A stretch of DNA of 64,000 bases from Halichondria panicea (Eukaryota > Porifera > Demospongiae > Suberitida > Halichondriidae): contig NC_087392.1 in the NCBI RefSeq assembly GCF_963675165.1, forward strand, positions 3,617,442 through 3,681,441. The letters run 5' to 3'. Every line of letters starts with the position of its first letter. Position 1 is the first letter of the stretch. The notes beneath the pieces were generated by a model. The model was not told where the DNA came from and ran no database searches. It saw only the letters and a list, made by a program, of their open reading frames with translations. The position numbers and the translations under genes were made by a program. Positions 17,501 through 28,800 of this stretch are shown one piece after another.

Positions 17501-20500
17501 GTTCAGTACTGTGCCTCAAAGTTCCCTGGATCCTAGCTTGGAGAGGTTTCAAATGTATAAGAATGCACTGCAAGTATACAACACTGTGAGAAGTAATGAA
17601 AGACTCCCAATCGAACTCAAGCAAAGTTTGGATGCCAATAAAAAACTAAAGCAACGAACTTATCACCTGGTCTTTGGAGTTTTACATCGTAAGTATTATT
17701 TTACTGTTGCCCTGTGATGTGGCGATTATTATTTATATGCAGATATTGAGGTTTTAATGGACCTACTCCTAGAGAGCAAGTTCTTTTCAAAGAACTTTGA
17801 AGTAAGTAGATCTACATAATAGCTATAATCATTATTATTACACTTGTATGTAGCTTCGTAGTCATGAAGATCTCGTGTTGGTAATGACTTACGATTTTCA
17901 AAGTGAAAAGTTTTCCCTAAGGCTTCCGACACATGGAACCCATATTCTTCCACCTGAATTTATCGAAGTAGCTGAATCTCTGTTGGCACACAAAGTGAAG
18001 CTGGGAGCTACTCTTGCACGGATGAGAGTCAAGCAGAATGCTAAGTCTATCACACAGTTGATTCCGGACCTCAGAGTACGGCTGAAATTTGAGTATGCAG
18101 AAGCTTCTCACTGTGCAGCACGAGTTAATCCGCTGAAAGTTAACTGTTTGCAAGAGGTCATCTCGAGGTTACTGAGAGACAGTGTCACTCGTGTCCACAC
18201 TAAAAACGAATTGCTAGGAATTTCGTTTTATCAAGCCGAAACAGATCTGCTTGTATTTTCAGCCGATTTTCGACCTCATTTACATTCACATCAACTTGTT
18301 ACTGAGGGCTTCCTAATTCTTCAAGTATTTAATAATAATTGTGTGCCATAGCAATAACTATGTTTTCCTCAGGATCTTTCAAGCTACTACTATGTTGATC
18401 AAGCCATGCAAGTGTTTACTCGTGGCGACATTGTCTTTACAGAATGTCACTCTGGTATGATTCAGTAGAAAACGATGCATGCTACTCACAATATCTATTT
18501 ACACAGGTACTGAGGTACTTCATGCTGCTAGCATATTGGGTGATAAAGGTACAGTAAAAGTTTTTAGTGTGACTTGTGAGATTGTGGATGGGCTCACTTC
18601 CAAGCTTCGAAACCTGGGACTTCACAGTATCCTTACCTCAGTCATGTACAGATAGCGGCTATTGAATTATTACATCAGGAATATCAGAAATCAAATTAGT
18701 TATTGTTCTTCACTGATCATCAGATGTCCAACTAATTAGTACCCCTTTCTCAGAATCATGTTCTTCTGATGCGACAGTATCCAATGTTAAGCTAGTCATG
18801 TGTGCCCTACCTATTGCACAGTGTAGCACCTCGGTGCACCCAGTGGACCATGTACTACAAGATGGTGGTAAGAACAGAATTCATTGTGTGTACACGAATC
18901 TATTTGCAACTACATCTGCAGAACATCACCTGTCTTGGCTTTCCCCTACATGTAGTCCTCCCACTATGACAAAGACTGTGAGAGACAAGCTTACACATGC
19001 ATTGAAATGTAAGTAGGTACAATAGTTCCTCAGTCATGTTCATTGTCCATTTCTATGTAGTTGAGCAAGCTGAACGCATAGTTCTTTTGAGTAGCAGTGA
19101 TGATGATGTGAACCACATTGTTCGAGATGTTCTTGAGAAAAATAGAATATTCAATCTCCCTCAAACAAACCACACTGTTGTAAACGAGGACGAAAGGACA
19201 CTCTACACAAGCAGTTACATCATCACAGTTCTCACCAAAAAAGTTTGTATAAATTGTGTCTTGCTTCAATGTCCAGAAAGGTCTTTCTGAACGGCGTATG
19301 TTCATAGCCTACCCTTCAGATACCAAATTAAACAATATTATATATATATGAATGTACTGGACTCTACTAGCCTCTACACGCGGCCTTTATTCGAGGTAGA
19401 TCTACATATTTGCACGCCTTTACCAGTCTCTATTAAAAAGTAAAATTGTAGGTCGTTGCTTCTTACTCCTCTTGGTTTTTATAGATCTGTTTATTCATGT
19501 AAACAGCCGAGGGTTAGCACCTCAGTGCTCTAGTGTAATAGTTAATTATGCCTCGAGGCATAGCCGCACGAAGGATACGGTAAAGCTGCATAACTGTGTA
19601 TGTGTTTGTGTGTATTCCAGCCGTAACTGCTCAAAGGTTGCAATGCGACGAAAACTAACAGCCCGCTTAGTCTTGGATTTTTGATTCGGGGATTTACAAA
19701 CTAAAGCTTTGTTCCAGTTATGGCTAATTTTACTTACAGTGAAGGCTGTTGCAGTCTCTTCTGTTCTCACGAAGTTTCTATTCAATCTATGAGTTAGCCT
19801 TGCACTAAAGCGCTAGCTTTTTGTTAACTACAATATAAGAGCTGCAAAGCTGTACTGCCAGAGTTGCAGCAGCCATTGCGAACTTTAACTGGTTACTTTA
19901 ATCTATTGGCTATTGCGGATCCTTTTTCTTGTGTGTGAGATCCTAAGACAGAATACAATTTCTTCTGAGGTCCTTGTAAGCCACGAAACACTACAATGCT
20001 ACCATGCAGATACACAACTCATTTCTTATTCATTGACTTTGTAGATCTACATGCAGTTGCTTTTTATGTCACCTATCTGCCCACACACCCACACTTATGT
20101 AAACTTATTTACCCTTTGTTCTGCCTTTTGTTGGCCACCACAGCCAGACAGATGTATACAAAGGACTTGAGCTCAATCCGCTGGAAGTCATTCTATCCTT
20201 GATCATCATTCATCTAGACTTCTAGCTCCTCTCCTATAATGACCGTGTGGAATTTATTGTCAACAATTGCAAAACAATAATAACGTAAAATTATAAACCA
20301 TACTTCCTAATAGTTAGCGAAACATGGCGAGAGGAATTAGCACAGTGCCGCTTGCAGCACTCATTGCCCAATTGCTCCTAAAGGTCGAGTCAGCAAATAT
20401 GCATGTACAGCTACGTGATGCTCAATGCAGTATACCTGAGACAGTCTAGCTACATAGAAGTGATTTTACAATTGCTGCCTGTTGTTTTTAGCTATAGGAC

Positions 20501-23500
20501 TCTACAAAACACTGAGTTTTCTGTATCTGATCATATTAATTTTGTTGACTCAGCAAACATTGGCGATTATGTCGTACCTCCTCTGGCTATTACATTTACA
20601 TCAGACATCGATCGTCAAGCCGGGACCGAGTTGTTTTCACCACGACAAAAAAATGTAAAAAAATGTGTATCCTATAAAATTAGCATAGTAGATCTCGATG
20701 CATGCATTAGCAAATAGCACTTGTAAAAAAACAACAACACCTGACAAGGTAAATAGTACTCAGCCTTTGCCTTGGGGTTGGTGGATTACTAAGATTATGC
20801 TCATTACCTCATTACGTATTATTCTCATTACCTATTATTCTCATTACCTATTATTCTATTTTATTTTACGCTCAAATTAACTACATGTATTAAATCGCCT
20901 ATTTTTTATCTAAGTAGACCCCATGTCGTCGCACAAACTATAAAATAATGACCACATGGCTCTATAGAAAGCCGAGGCGATAATTGACCACCAGTACTTC
21001 CATCAGGCCTACAAAATTAATGTTTATACTATGACCTGTATTATAAAACCTGCCTATTATTAACCCGAGGCACAGCGCGGCTCCACGGATATATAGTAGT
21101 CGGTCAGTCTCTCTGTCGTTCTGTGTGTTCTGAGTATGCTCACTTGGATGCGATGGCACTGTGTTTGTATGCCATGCATGGATAGCTTCAACACAACAAG
21201 GTAGTACCTTAAGGTAACATATTTTCACAGGTAGATTTGTTTGCGTTTTCACTGTTTAGCTCATTTTGCTGGTATTAAATTCTGCTAAGTGTGAAATTAA
21301 TGTTATACCACACTTACATCACCACTAATTGGGGCGAGACCCATAGTTTCGAGTACTGTAGAGAAAAGCTCAGCGACCGGATATCCGTCTGTCTGTCTGT
21401 CTGTCTGTGTATGTGTGTGTGTCTGTCGCTTGAAGCTTTTTAGCATGACGATCGCACCATTTGCACGCTTTTTATAGCGTGACGATCTGTTTGAATTTTT
21501 ATTTCTACTCGAACTCACTAGATGAAACTGATACAGCTCAACAACTATTAAGGCAGTGAGGCAATGGCGTTGGGATTTCAAACACACCATCTGCTGGCAA
21601 GACTAAGGGAAGTTTGACAACAAAAAGGAGCTAATGAGACAGAAGCTCAGCTCGTCTGAAGAGGAAGAGAGAACAGTTAGAGAGACCTTTATGAAACAGT
21701 AAGATGAAACTGATACAGCTCAACAACTAAGGGAATGGCGTTCCCTACGCCATATCAAAGGCACCATCTGCTGGCAAGGCTAAGGGAAGTTTAACAACAA
21801 GTAGGAGCTATGAGACAGAAGCTCGTCTGTCACCAAAAGGTTTGAATTGAAGAGGAAAAGAGAATTGCAGTTAGAGAGATCTTTAGGAAACGAAGGAAAC
21901 AGCAACTCACTACAACTTCTTTGTCTTCGCTAAGGCTAGGCTCACCCCACACAATGCTTCCAGCATCCCCTAGTTATGCCATGCGCACCGAGGTATACAG
22001 TAGTGTGTTTGTGTGTCTGTGTGTAACAACTGCTACAGCTGCTCAAGGATGAATCAAATGCAAGTAAGAGTTTCTATAGGCTTCTAGTCATGTTTACTTG
22101 GATTTTAATTCGTGAATTTGCAAAATAATGCTTCGTTCTCGAGTTATGCCTAGTTTTGCTTACTTGGAATGCCATTGCAGCCTTTTCAGAAGAGCACGTA
22201 GCCAAACTTGTTTACCGAATGTTGCTACTCTACTTAGTAGTCAGCTCTGCACTAGAACGCTAGCTATTGGTAGCTGCAAGGCTTTGCATACGGCTAGACT
22301 GGTGGCGACAGCCGCCAGAGCGCGTAGCACGAGCGACTGGCAAACTGCCTATCAGTCACTCGTCTCAGCGGAAGTGTAATAGATCGTATGACATTACTAA
22401 ACATGAATATCGTTATAGATAATGTGGTTAAATTTTGCTATGAGATTTAGCTACTATGGAATGCACTGAATCCCCTGAAGTGTAAGTGCGGTTACAATTA
22501 CAGGGCTAATATGACGTTGAGCAATCTAATAGGCTGCAATGCTCGTTGCAGCTGAGACGAGTGACTGATAGGCAGTTTGCCAGTCCCTTGCGCTACGCAC
22601 GCGAGGGGCTGTCGCCGCCAGTCTAGCAGACGGCAGCCATTAATTTTAGAGTTGAACTTTTGGCATTGATCGTTTTTAACAACAATCACGGTCGATCATT
22701 ACCCACTCTTAGACTTTGCATGATAATTGAAAAGCTTTATTGTATGTAGCTTTGGCATCTCCACCGAGGCAGCACCTGTGGTGCTTTCATTGATCTCATT
22801 GGTCAACAGCTGTAGGATATATAGAATAATACAGGCGTGCTCAGTTTTTAAAATGTAACTTTTCATTTGTTCAAGGTAGTCTCGTGGACCAGCCGATATA
22901 TTTATCATCTGGCAAACTACACATTAGCTACTTGTGCAGCGGTCTAAGTGGCTGTTTGCATTGATAAGTGGTTAGTGGGTGGAGGACGGATGTGTGAAAC
23001 CACATAATTAGATTTTCCAAATCTACTTTTAGCTAGCAGTGCAGCTGTGCGGTTTCACAACTTACTACAAACACTTATCAGCCACTTAGAGCACCACGAT
23101 ATTTGTGGCGCGGTCTGTACGGTGAGACCCTTATTCAGGGCCTGGGTTTGCGAGACTATGTTCAAGGAAGTAAGCAAAGAGAAAAGAGCCATGCTTGACA
23201 GTACTAAGACTCAAAGCGACAGCAGAAACACGGAAGGTGCTTTCCAACAAGATGGCTAAGCTTCCATGGCGTGGTTTAGATACATTTAGCCAAGAAAAGC
23301 TTTCAACTCCAGTAAGGGACGTCGAATGGTCAACGCTTGGACCGAGGAAGCTCTTGAGATCTGGTAGGACTCGACGTGTTGCTCAACTAGCTCTTTGACA
23401 GCTGCAAAATCCAGCATAGTCTTGTTCTTTTTGCAGTCTGCATCGCAGATTGAATTATTGCTAGGGAGGTCCTTTTATAGTGCTGCAGTCACGTGGTATA

Positions 23501-24376
23501 AGTCAGATATGCCACACCTACTCGGAGGATATGCACCCCATATCTTCCTCTTAGGTGTGGTATATCCTTATTCATAGCATTTCTAATTACTCGCAAGTTG
23601 TTTAATGATATTCATTGCATTTTCCAATTATCTGCGAGAACACATTTTTCCGAATTTACTCTCATTCGCAGAAATAGCAGAAATTAATACTCGCTAAGAT
23701 ATGTCACGTAAAGGTAGTTTAAATTTGGCAGATTGTTGAAGCTTCGTATCAAATAAAAGCGAGCAAAAGCTGAGAAGCTAAGAAGCTTGAACCTGCATGT
23801 TAGCCTAGATGTACACATGGGTTTGTCGAACACTAAACCTCAAATTAACGCAGAGGGTTTGCCCTTCAGTGTTCTAGTTCTTACAAGGTACCCATTATGC
23901 CAGCACAATTCGCACCCAAAAAGTGTGACTATTGTTATGCCAGCATAATACCAACCCGTAATTGCCATTGCTGTTGCTTGTGGTATAATTATTATTGCAC
24001 TCTTACATTATTATGCTCTATCAGGCCATTTTGCGACACTCGTCTTAATGATCTAGCTGCTCAGTTCTCAATACTTTACACCATGCAACTATTACACCAA
24101 CTAATGTTAGTATGTCCTCATGCATGACGACAAGTTCTTGAAGACCTGTATTTTTTCACTTTGCAGTTTTCAGAGCTAACCCCTACAAAAGCTGTGTTGG
24201 CCAGGGCAGTGGAAAAAGGTCTACTTGATTCTGCGTGTCTAGGAGAGGAGTTTGTCACACCCCAGATACCTAAAAAAAGAAATACAAGACAATCAAGGAT
24301 CAATGCCCTCCATCTAGGAATTCCATTGACCCCATCAATGGCTCCATCATCATCCAAAAGATTTTCCAAGAAGTAA
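14525..24376 (+). CDS. NSUN7-like protein, copy A (degenerate RNA m5C methyltransferase fold)
   Basis: Ten exons: 14525-14543, 17419-17688, 17743-17801, 17854-18324, 18373-18454, 18507-18626, 18724-18867, 18922-19008, 19061-19242, 24167-24376; 1644 nt, 547 aa. Similarity to animal NSUN7 runs along its length: LKQRTYHLVFGVLHH, VMTYDFQSEKF, HKVKLGATLARMRVKQNA followed by IPD, LVFSADFR, LILQDLSSYYYVDQAM (where the SAM-domain core begins) and VKLVMCALPIAQCSTS (motif IV region). The active-site TCS/CTCS-type motif is absent: the equivalent strand reads AERIVLLSSSDDD, without cysteine. NSUN7 family members bind or modify RNA, and some are thought to be pseudo-enzymes or eRNA m5C writers. The C-terminal exon is basic (PKKRNTRQSR) and may localise the protein. 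Intron 1 (2.9 kb) and intron 8 equivalent (4.9 kb) are stuffed with repeats. It is the inverted paralogue of copy B (35169-41537). Confidence 0.8.
15039..15097 (+). pseudogene. RecQ-like helicase Walker-A fragment in NSUN7-A intron 1
   Basis: After a 3' splice-like 'gtctacag', the frame reads GYGKSLCFQLLLAKTIRLS and then stops. GYGKSLCFQ is the Walker A/motif I signature of RecQ-type DEAH helicases, often carried in multiple copies in invertebrate genomes. No other helicase motif follows within 2 kb. It is probably a dead fragment of a dispersed helicase or transposon gene. Confidence 0.45.
15219..15744. mobile_element. MITE with 'cagtggaacctcttataacgg' end
   Basis: The left end follows a TA dinucleotide and the right end ('..cgcaggttctac') is the loose inverse. 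Internal 'cctccgaataacggac' blocks repeat the terminal words. This is a pogo-like non-autonomous element distinct from the one at 10640-11009, in NSUN7-A intron 1. Confidence 0.6.
15805..15987. mobile_element. Palindromic MITE, family B
   Basis: Left end 'ataccgatagcgggtaattt' and right end 'aaattacccgctatacggtat' are inverse copies about 180 bp apart, the same family and size as 1372-1554. It lies in NSUN7-A intron 1. Confidence 0.8.
16034..17093. mobile_element. ~1.06-kb terminal-inverted-repeat element with ~83-bp arms
   Basis: Left arm 16034-16115 ('agcctgatccaaggccgagt' onward to 'gcatgcgtc') matches the reverse complement of 17010-17093 with a few changes. The interior minus strand holds an open, coding-like stretch near 16790-16610 (Ser/Glu-rich, GGSSEECELEDLVLPSSAQ, then a hydrophobic run) flanked by plausible splice sites. 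This could be a captured gene fragment, but no protein could be named. It lies within NSUN7-A intron 1. Confidence 0.65.
19540..20350 (+). repeat. Interspersed repeat, family D, long copy
   Basis: Marked by 'cctcgaggcatagccgcacg', a GT-rich tract, 'gaaggctgttgcagtctctt', 'gcactaaagcgctagctttt' and, at its 3' end, 'aacatggcgagaggaattag' with a short open frame. The same order is found at 49140-49790 on the same strand; a shorter reversed copy is at 36410-36690 and a fragment at 59240-59345. It lies in NSUN7-A intron 8. Confidence 0.7.
21370..21430. repeat. (gtct)n / (gt)n microsatellite
   Basis: Runs of gtct followed by gt dinucleotides sit within NSUN7-A intron 8. Simple sequence. Confidence 0.8.
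21955..22375 (+). repeat. Interspersed repeat, family E, second copy
   Basis: It shares 'ccttttcagaagagcacgta', 'gttgctactctactta' and 'ctgcactagaacgctagcta' with 7240-7560 and with the reversed copy 52740-53155. Its right part is mirrored at 22545-22640 ('gacgagtgactgataggcag', 'gctgtcgccgcca'), forming a local hairpin. Confidence 0.65.
22690..23460. repeat. Interspersed repeat, family F
   Basis: Blocks 'tcattggtcaacagctgta', 'aggaagtaagcaaagagaaa', 'tgacagtactaagactcaaa', 'gcgacagcagaaacacg' and 'gctctttgacagctgca' recur, in rearranged order, at about 56160-56620 in an FCSK intron. Open frames here are short and unshared. No function is known. Confidence 0.6.
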
Positions 24377-25884
24377 CCACAAAACCTACTAGCAGCATGA
24401 TCTAATTGGCTAATAATGTATGAGTAACTTCTCTATAATTAATTTTACTGTGCCATAATTATGGGGTGCCGTGTGTCAACTTTAGCTCAGTATTAGGGTT
24501 GGACACCCTGCTATTTGGGTGCACGAAATCCATTGACCGTGGTCGAGTTCCTCAGTTCTATCCATTTTTGTACGGAGTTGCGTGTCACCATACGCATGTG
24601 ATAATAATTATGCAAATTATCGTATGAGCGGCAAATTTCTGCTATTTTGACTTGAAAGCCTTCAAAAGAAATGTTCACGTGTTCTAATATTCGCTTTTCA
24701 ATGCCAGGAAACCACACCCACCAATAGCTTTGCATGTGAAATACGGATGCGCAGGAGTTTTAATTTTCGCTTAACTGCTCTGCCCTCGAAAAACGTAAAA
24801 TTTTGCACCTCACAAAAAGTTTCCGCTATACGGTATCTGGTCTCTGGTAAGGTTCATTTGCAAGCAAAATTGCAGCCATAGATTGCAACGGATGTTAAAA
24901 TGTATAGTGATACCAGGCAAAGGCGTATAAAAGAGAAGGGGGCATGCAACTGACTATTATACCCTACGTGCGAGCAAACACTAAAGCCACAGACCGGATA
25001 TACCATTACAAATTTTTAGTTAATGTTGCACTAGAAGACAACTAGGAAAAGTTGTCCACACTTACTAGCCACTCAAACTGGCTTCTACAGAAGCTGAACA
25101 GGCCTAGTGCACTGAGCCCTAGCCCTATCCCAGTCAGAATGTCTCTAAGCCAACCAAATGAAATCAGTCTACGTTTTCATATGCAAGACCTTAATTTCGA
25201 AAAACATCATGATTTACATATTTTCCCTTTTAGCCCTGAGGTGCCAATTTAAACCCCACTGGACTGACTATACATGGCAAAAGTGTAGATATGTAGATTA
25301 CTGTACTTTTCCACTGCCCATTGCACTTTAGTAATAGAATAGATCTGTGCTGTATTAAAGCACTAGCCAGACATGGAGGAGTATTTTCTCTTTTGCAAAA
25401 CTCAGCACTAGAGGATTATATTTCACTTCTGTAATGCTACAATACAACTACGAATAATTGTCTTTTCAGAATGAGAGTGATGTACATGCACCAAACTGGA
25501 ATCTAATAGGCTGACTTTGGGAGAATAGAATAGGTAAAAAAAGAGCACAATTTGTCAAAGCCTATATAATCCATGTCTTCTTCTCTTGTATACATGTGTA
25601 TTTACGCCCTTGGTGATACTGTAACTATTATAACAAAATGGCATTGACCATAAGATAGAACAAGGAAGCATGCATGCATGGTAATTATGGTTTAGCCAAG
25701 TTTAGCACATGCTCATTCTTGGTCCAACTTCTCTAATGGAACACGTGCTAGCTCCTTTCGTTATATCAAAGAAAACTTGGCTTGGGACTGAGGCTAAATC
25801 CCATTGAAATCATAAATTGTTTATACAACAGCAAACAAATTAACAGACAATACAATATCAGTGTGCCCTGAATCAGTACCAAAA
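24377..25884. other. Gap between the convergent NSUN7-A and ubinuclein genes
   Basis: About 1.5 kb without a supported gene. It contains a degraded relative of MITE family B around 24500-24840 (ending 'ttccgctatacggtat') and AT-rich sequence. Open frames such as 25052-25252 have no domain or splice context. It should hold both 3' UTRs. Confidence 0.5.
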
Positions 25885-28800
25885 TCATGAGGGCATCTCT
25901 TGATCAAGTTTCACACTAGAGGCACCACTGGACCTTGCAGTTGCACCTACACCTACACCAACACCACTATCGGTCTTCAGATAGCAGTGTTCCTGGAAAA
26001 TCTGTTCCACGGGAGATTGCACTGGGTTGTTAGCAGATACACTAGTCATACGATCGCTTACTTGGTTCGATAAAGGACCATTTTGAATACAAGGCATTTT
26101 GTTGGGCTTGATCTTTGGTGGAGACATTAGAGTTTGTGGTTGGCTCTGCTGAGGGCATGTATTGAGTTGATGAGAAAAAACAGTAGTTGGGTGAACTCTG
26201 CTGACATGAGATTGAAATGTGCCCGCACTTGGGTTTGCGGACAGAATGTGTGGTGTCTCAATTGGGAAGTGAACTTGTGGACCTGAAGCAAACACTTCCG
26301 GAATTGACGTTTTAGCACTGGTCGGTGTGCCAATAGCAGATTTTGGAACAGTTGATGTAGGAATTTTGGATTTCAAAAAAGCACTTTGAGCTTGAGCTGT
26401 GAGCAACAGCGTGCTGGTTTGAGAGTGAGACAGAGGGGTTAGACTAGAAGAGGCTCCAATTTGACTGACTTTGAAATGTTGTAATCTTGGTGCAGACACC
26501 GTCTGGACTGGTGGTACTTTTGGGGGATCCTGGGACACTTTCGTGATTGACACCACTGGTTGAGCTAAAATTACTGCAGGAATAGGCTTAGTAGCCATCA
26601 ACGGATGAACAATGCTTGAACCAGTTTTTACACTCTTCAAATTGGACATTGAGAACACAGTAGGATTTTTTCCAATAATTCGTGTGGCTTCAGGGTATGA
26701 AGCAAGTTGCCCTCCAGACATAATGGTCTGTGGTAAAGATCCAATAGCTTTCGCAGCAGTTTGAGAGGAGGATAGGCTTAGTGTTTGTTGGTGTTTTTCC
26801 ACGACTGCCTGGGAGGCATTAGAAATCATTCGTTCAACACTATTGATATCATGATTCGTAGTAAGCATGTTTTGCACCACACCCATTAATCGTGGAGACA
26901 CAGTGCTTGCAGTTGTCGATAATGTATCCATAGATGGACTAGATTGCGAATAGGACACTTTTTTTGGCTGCTGAGGAATGCCTGAAAGGCTGGCTTGCTT
27001 CTTGACTGTAGCACAGGGCTGTTTCTCTTTCCTTATGGTAGGGATCCCCTTCTTTGGGCTGTTAAAGTAAGGATTCTTGACACAAATAATTATGCAGTTT
27101 TAAGACACTATGAGAGTTATTCTTAAACAGTGCTAGCCCTAGCAACTTACAGTAATTAACTACACTGTACCCTATAAACTCACAGTGGAGTCGTGTAGCT
27201 CTTATGTATTGGCTCAGTAATCTTGTATAGTATGCTGCAAAAATAGTTCAGATATAATTATTATTATAGTAACAGTGAGCTTAACCTTTTTTGCATCCAT
27301 CCCTTTGGCCATAACAGCCTAATCTTGTCCTCTAAAAATTGCTACAACAGTAGAGAATAAAGGACATATATATATGGCACATACTCAACGTACATTAATG
27401 ACATCCTCTCCTTTCTCCTTGTTTAAACGACTAAATGTTTCTTCACTATGAACTTTCACTCTAACCACCTCACTCAGAAGTCTCCTATAATTATTATAGT
27501 TTCATTATTATAATCAAAGCATGCATACAATATACACACTTAGGCACTCTGACAATACATATACCGTATAGCGGGTAATTTCCGGGGGTCAAAATATTCG
27601 TGGTCGAAGCGCTGACCACAAATATTTTACCCACGAATGAAGCAACCTCCCCCTTTACCTGCAGTGTAAGCAGCAACCACGAAAATAATATCCACAAAGT
27701 GACTAGAATTACTCAACCACGTATGTTTTGCCCCCCCCCCCGAAAATTACTGGCTATATGGTACACATGACTGTTAGATCGAGCACGTATTGTCAGCAAT
27801 ATGCTTCAATATGGCAGTATTTACAGTGTACAAAAAATCCATAGACATCACCGGATTGCTTAAAGTTTTCAGCTTACAGTATATACAGTACTGACTCACT
27901 TGACTTCATCATTCTCTGCCCAACGATACTTCTTCCTGGGAAGTCTCTTCTGCTTTGTAGTGACCCCCTCCACTTGCCCAGACACACTCTGGTTACTTGG
28001 CACTTGGCCTGTAAATGCTTGCCCTCCTGAAAACTGACTGACTGGTACTGGTAGTAGAGATGACTCATCAAATACATCGTCAGTTCGAGTGTCCTCATCC
28101 ACTTCGGTACTCTAAAGAAATTGAAAACTGGGCAATAAAATATTTTAAGAAGTTACTGCTGATACTGTATATCGCAATCGCAATATACGCAAAGAGTGAG
28201 CATGCGCATGCAGAAGCTCATTTGCATTAGATTAATTAACCTCGCATTCACAAAATGTATGAAAACCATACACACCAATGCTGAGGATCACTTTGTAGCA
28301 GCCACACACACAAACACCCTACTGTAAGGTCGTTTGCGCATGCGCACCAAGGTATAATTGTCCTGCGTAGATTCCATACACTGTGTTAGTACAATGAATG
28401 TTGCTACTTGAAGAGGGTAAATCTATTACCAGTCAAAAGCTAGGCTATCTATCCTACAGATCGTCATGTCATTATTAAACTACCACGCCTATTAATTTTG
28501 TCCAAATTCACTCTTTTGTATGCACCAACCTCAAAATTTAAATTCTAAATGAGCACTATAGTGTGAAGTTTTTTGTTTTTGTGGTGCAGTAATTCGAAAT
28601 GTATACGGTAATGATGTAGCTAGCAATCCATAAACAATATATCGAGGGGTGACCATAATTCAGAGAGCCAGTTTAGCAAGAGCCTATTCTTTCCTTCACC
28701 AGTATTTAGACTACACACACCTTATCTATTAAGGAAGACGTGGACTCCGACCTTGCTTTGTTTAGCTCCTCCTCATACAGGGTTAACTGCTTGGGCATGC

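Noticed and set aside
23047-23398. Possible small gene in the family F repeat
   Set aside because: The other copy (56160-56620) does not keep the frame.
25052-25252. 66-codon open frame between NSUN7-A and ubinuclein
   Set aside because: No domain, no splice context, lies in the 3' UTR region of two convergent genes.
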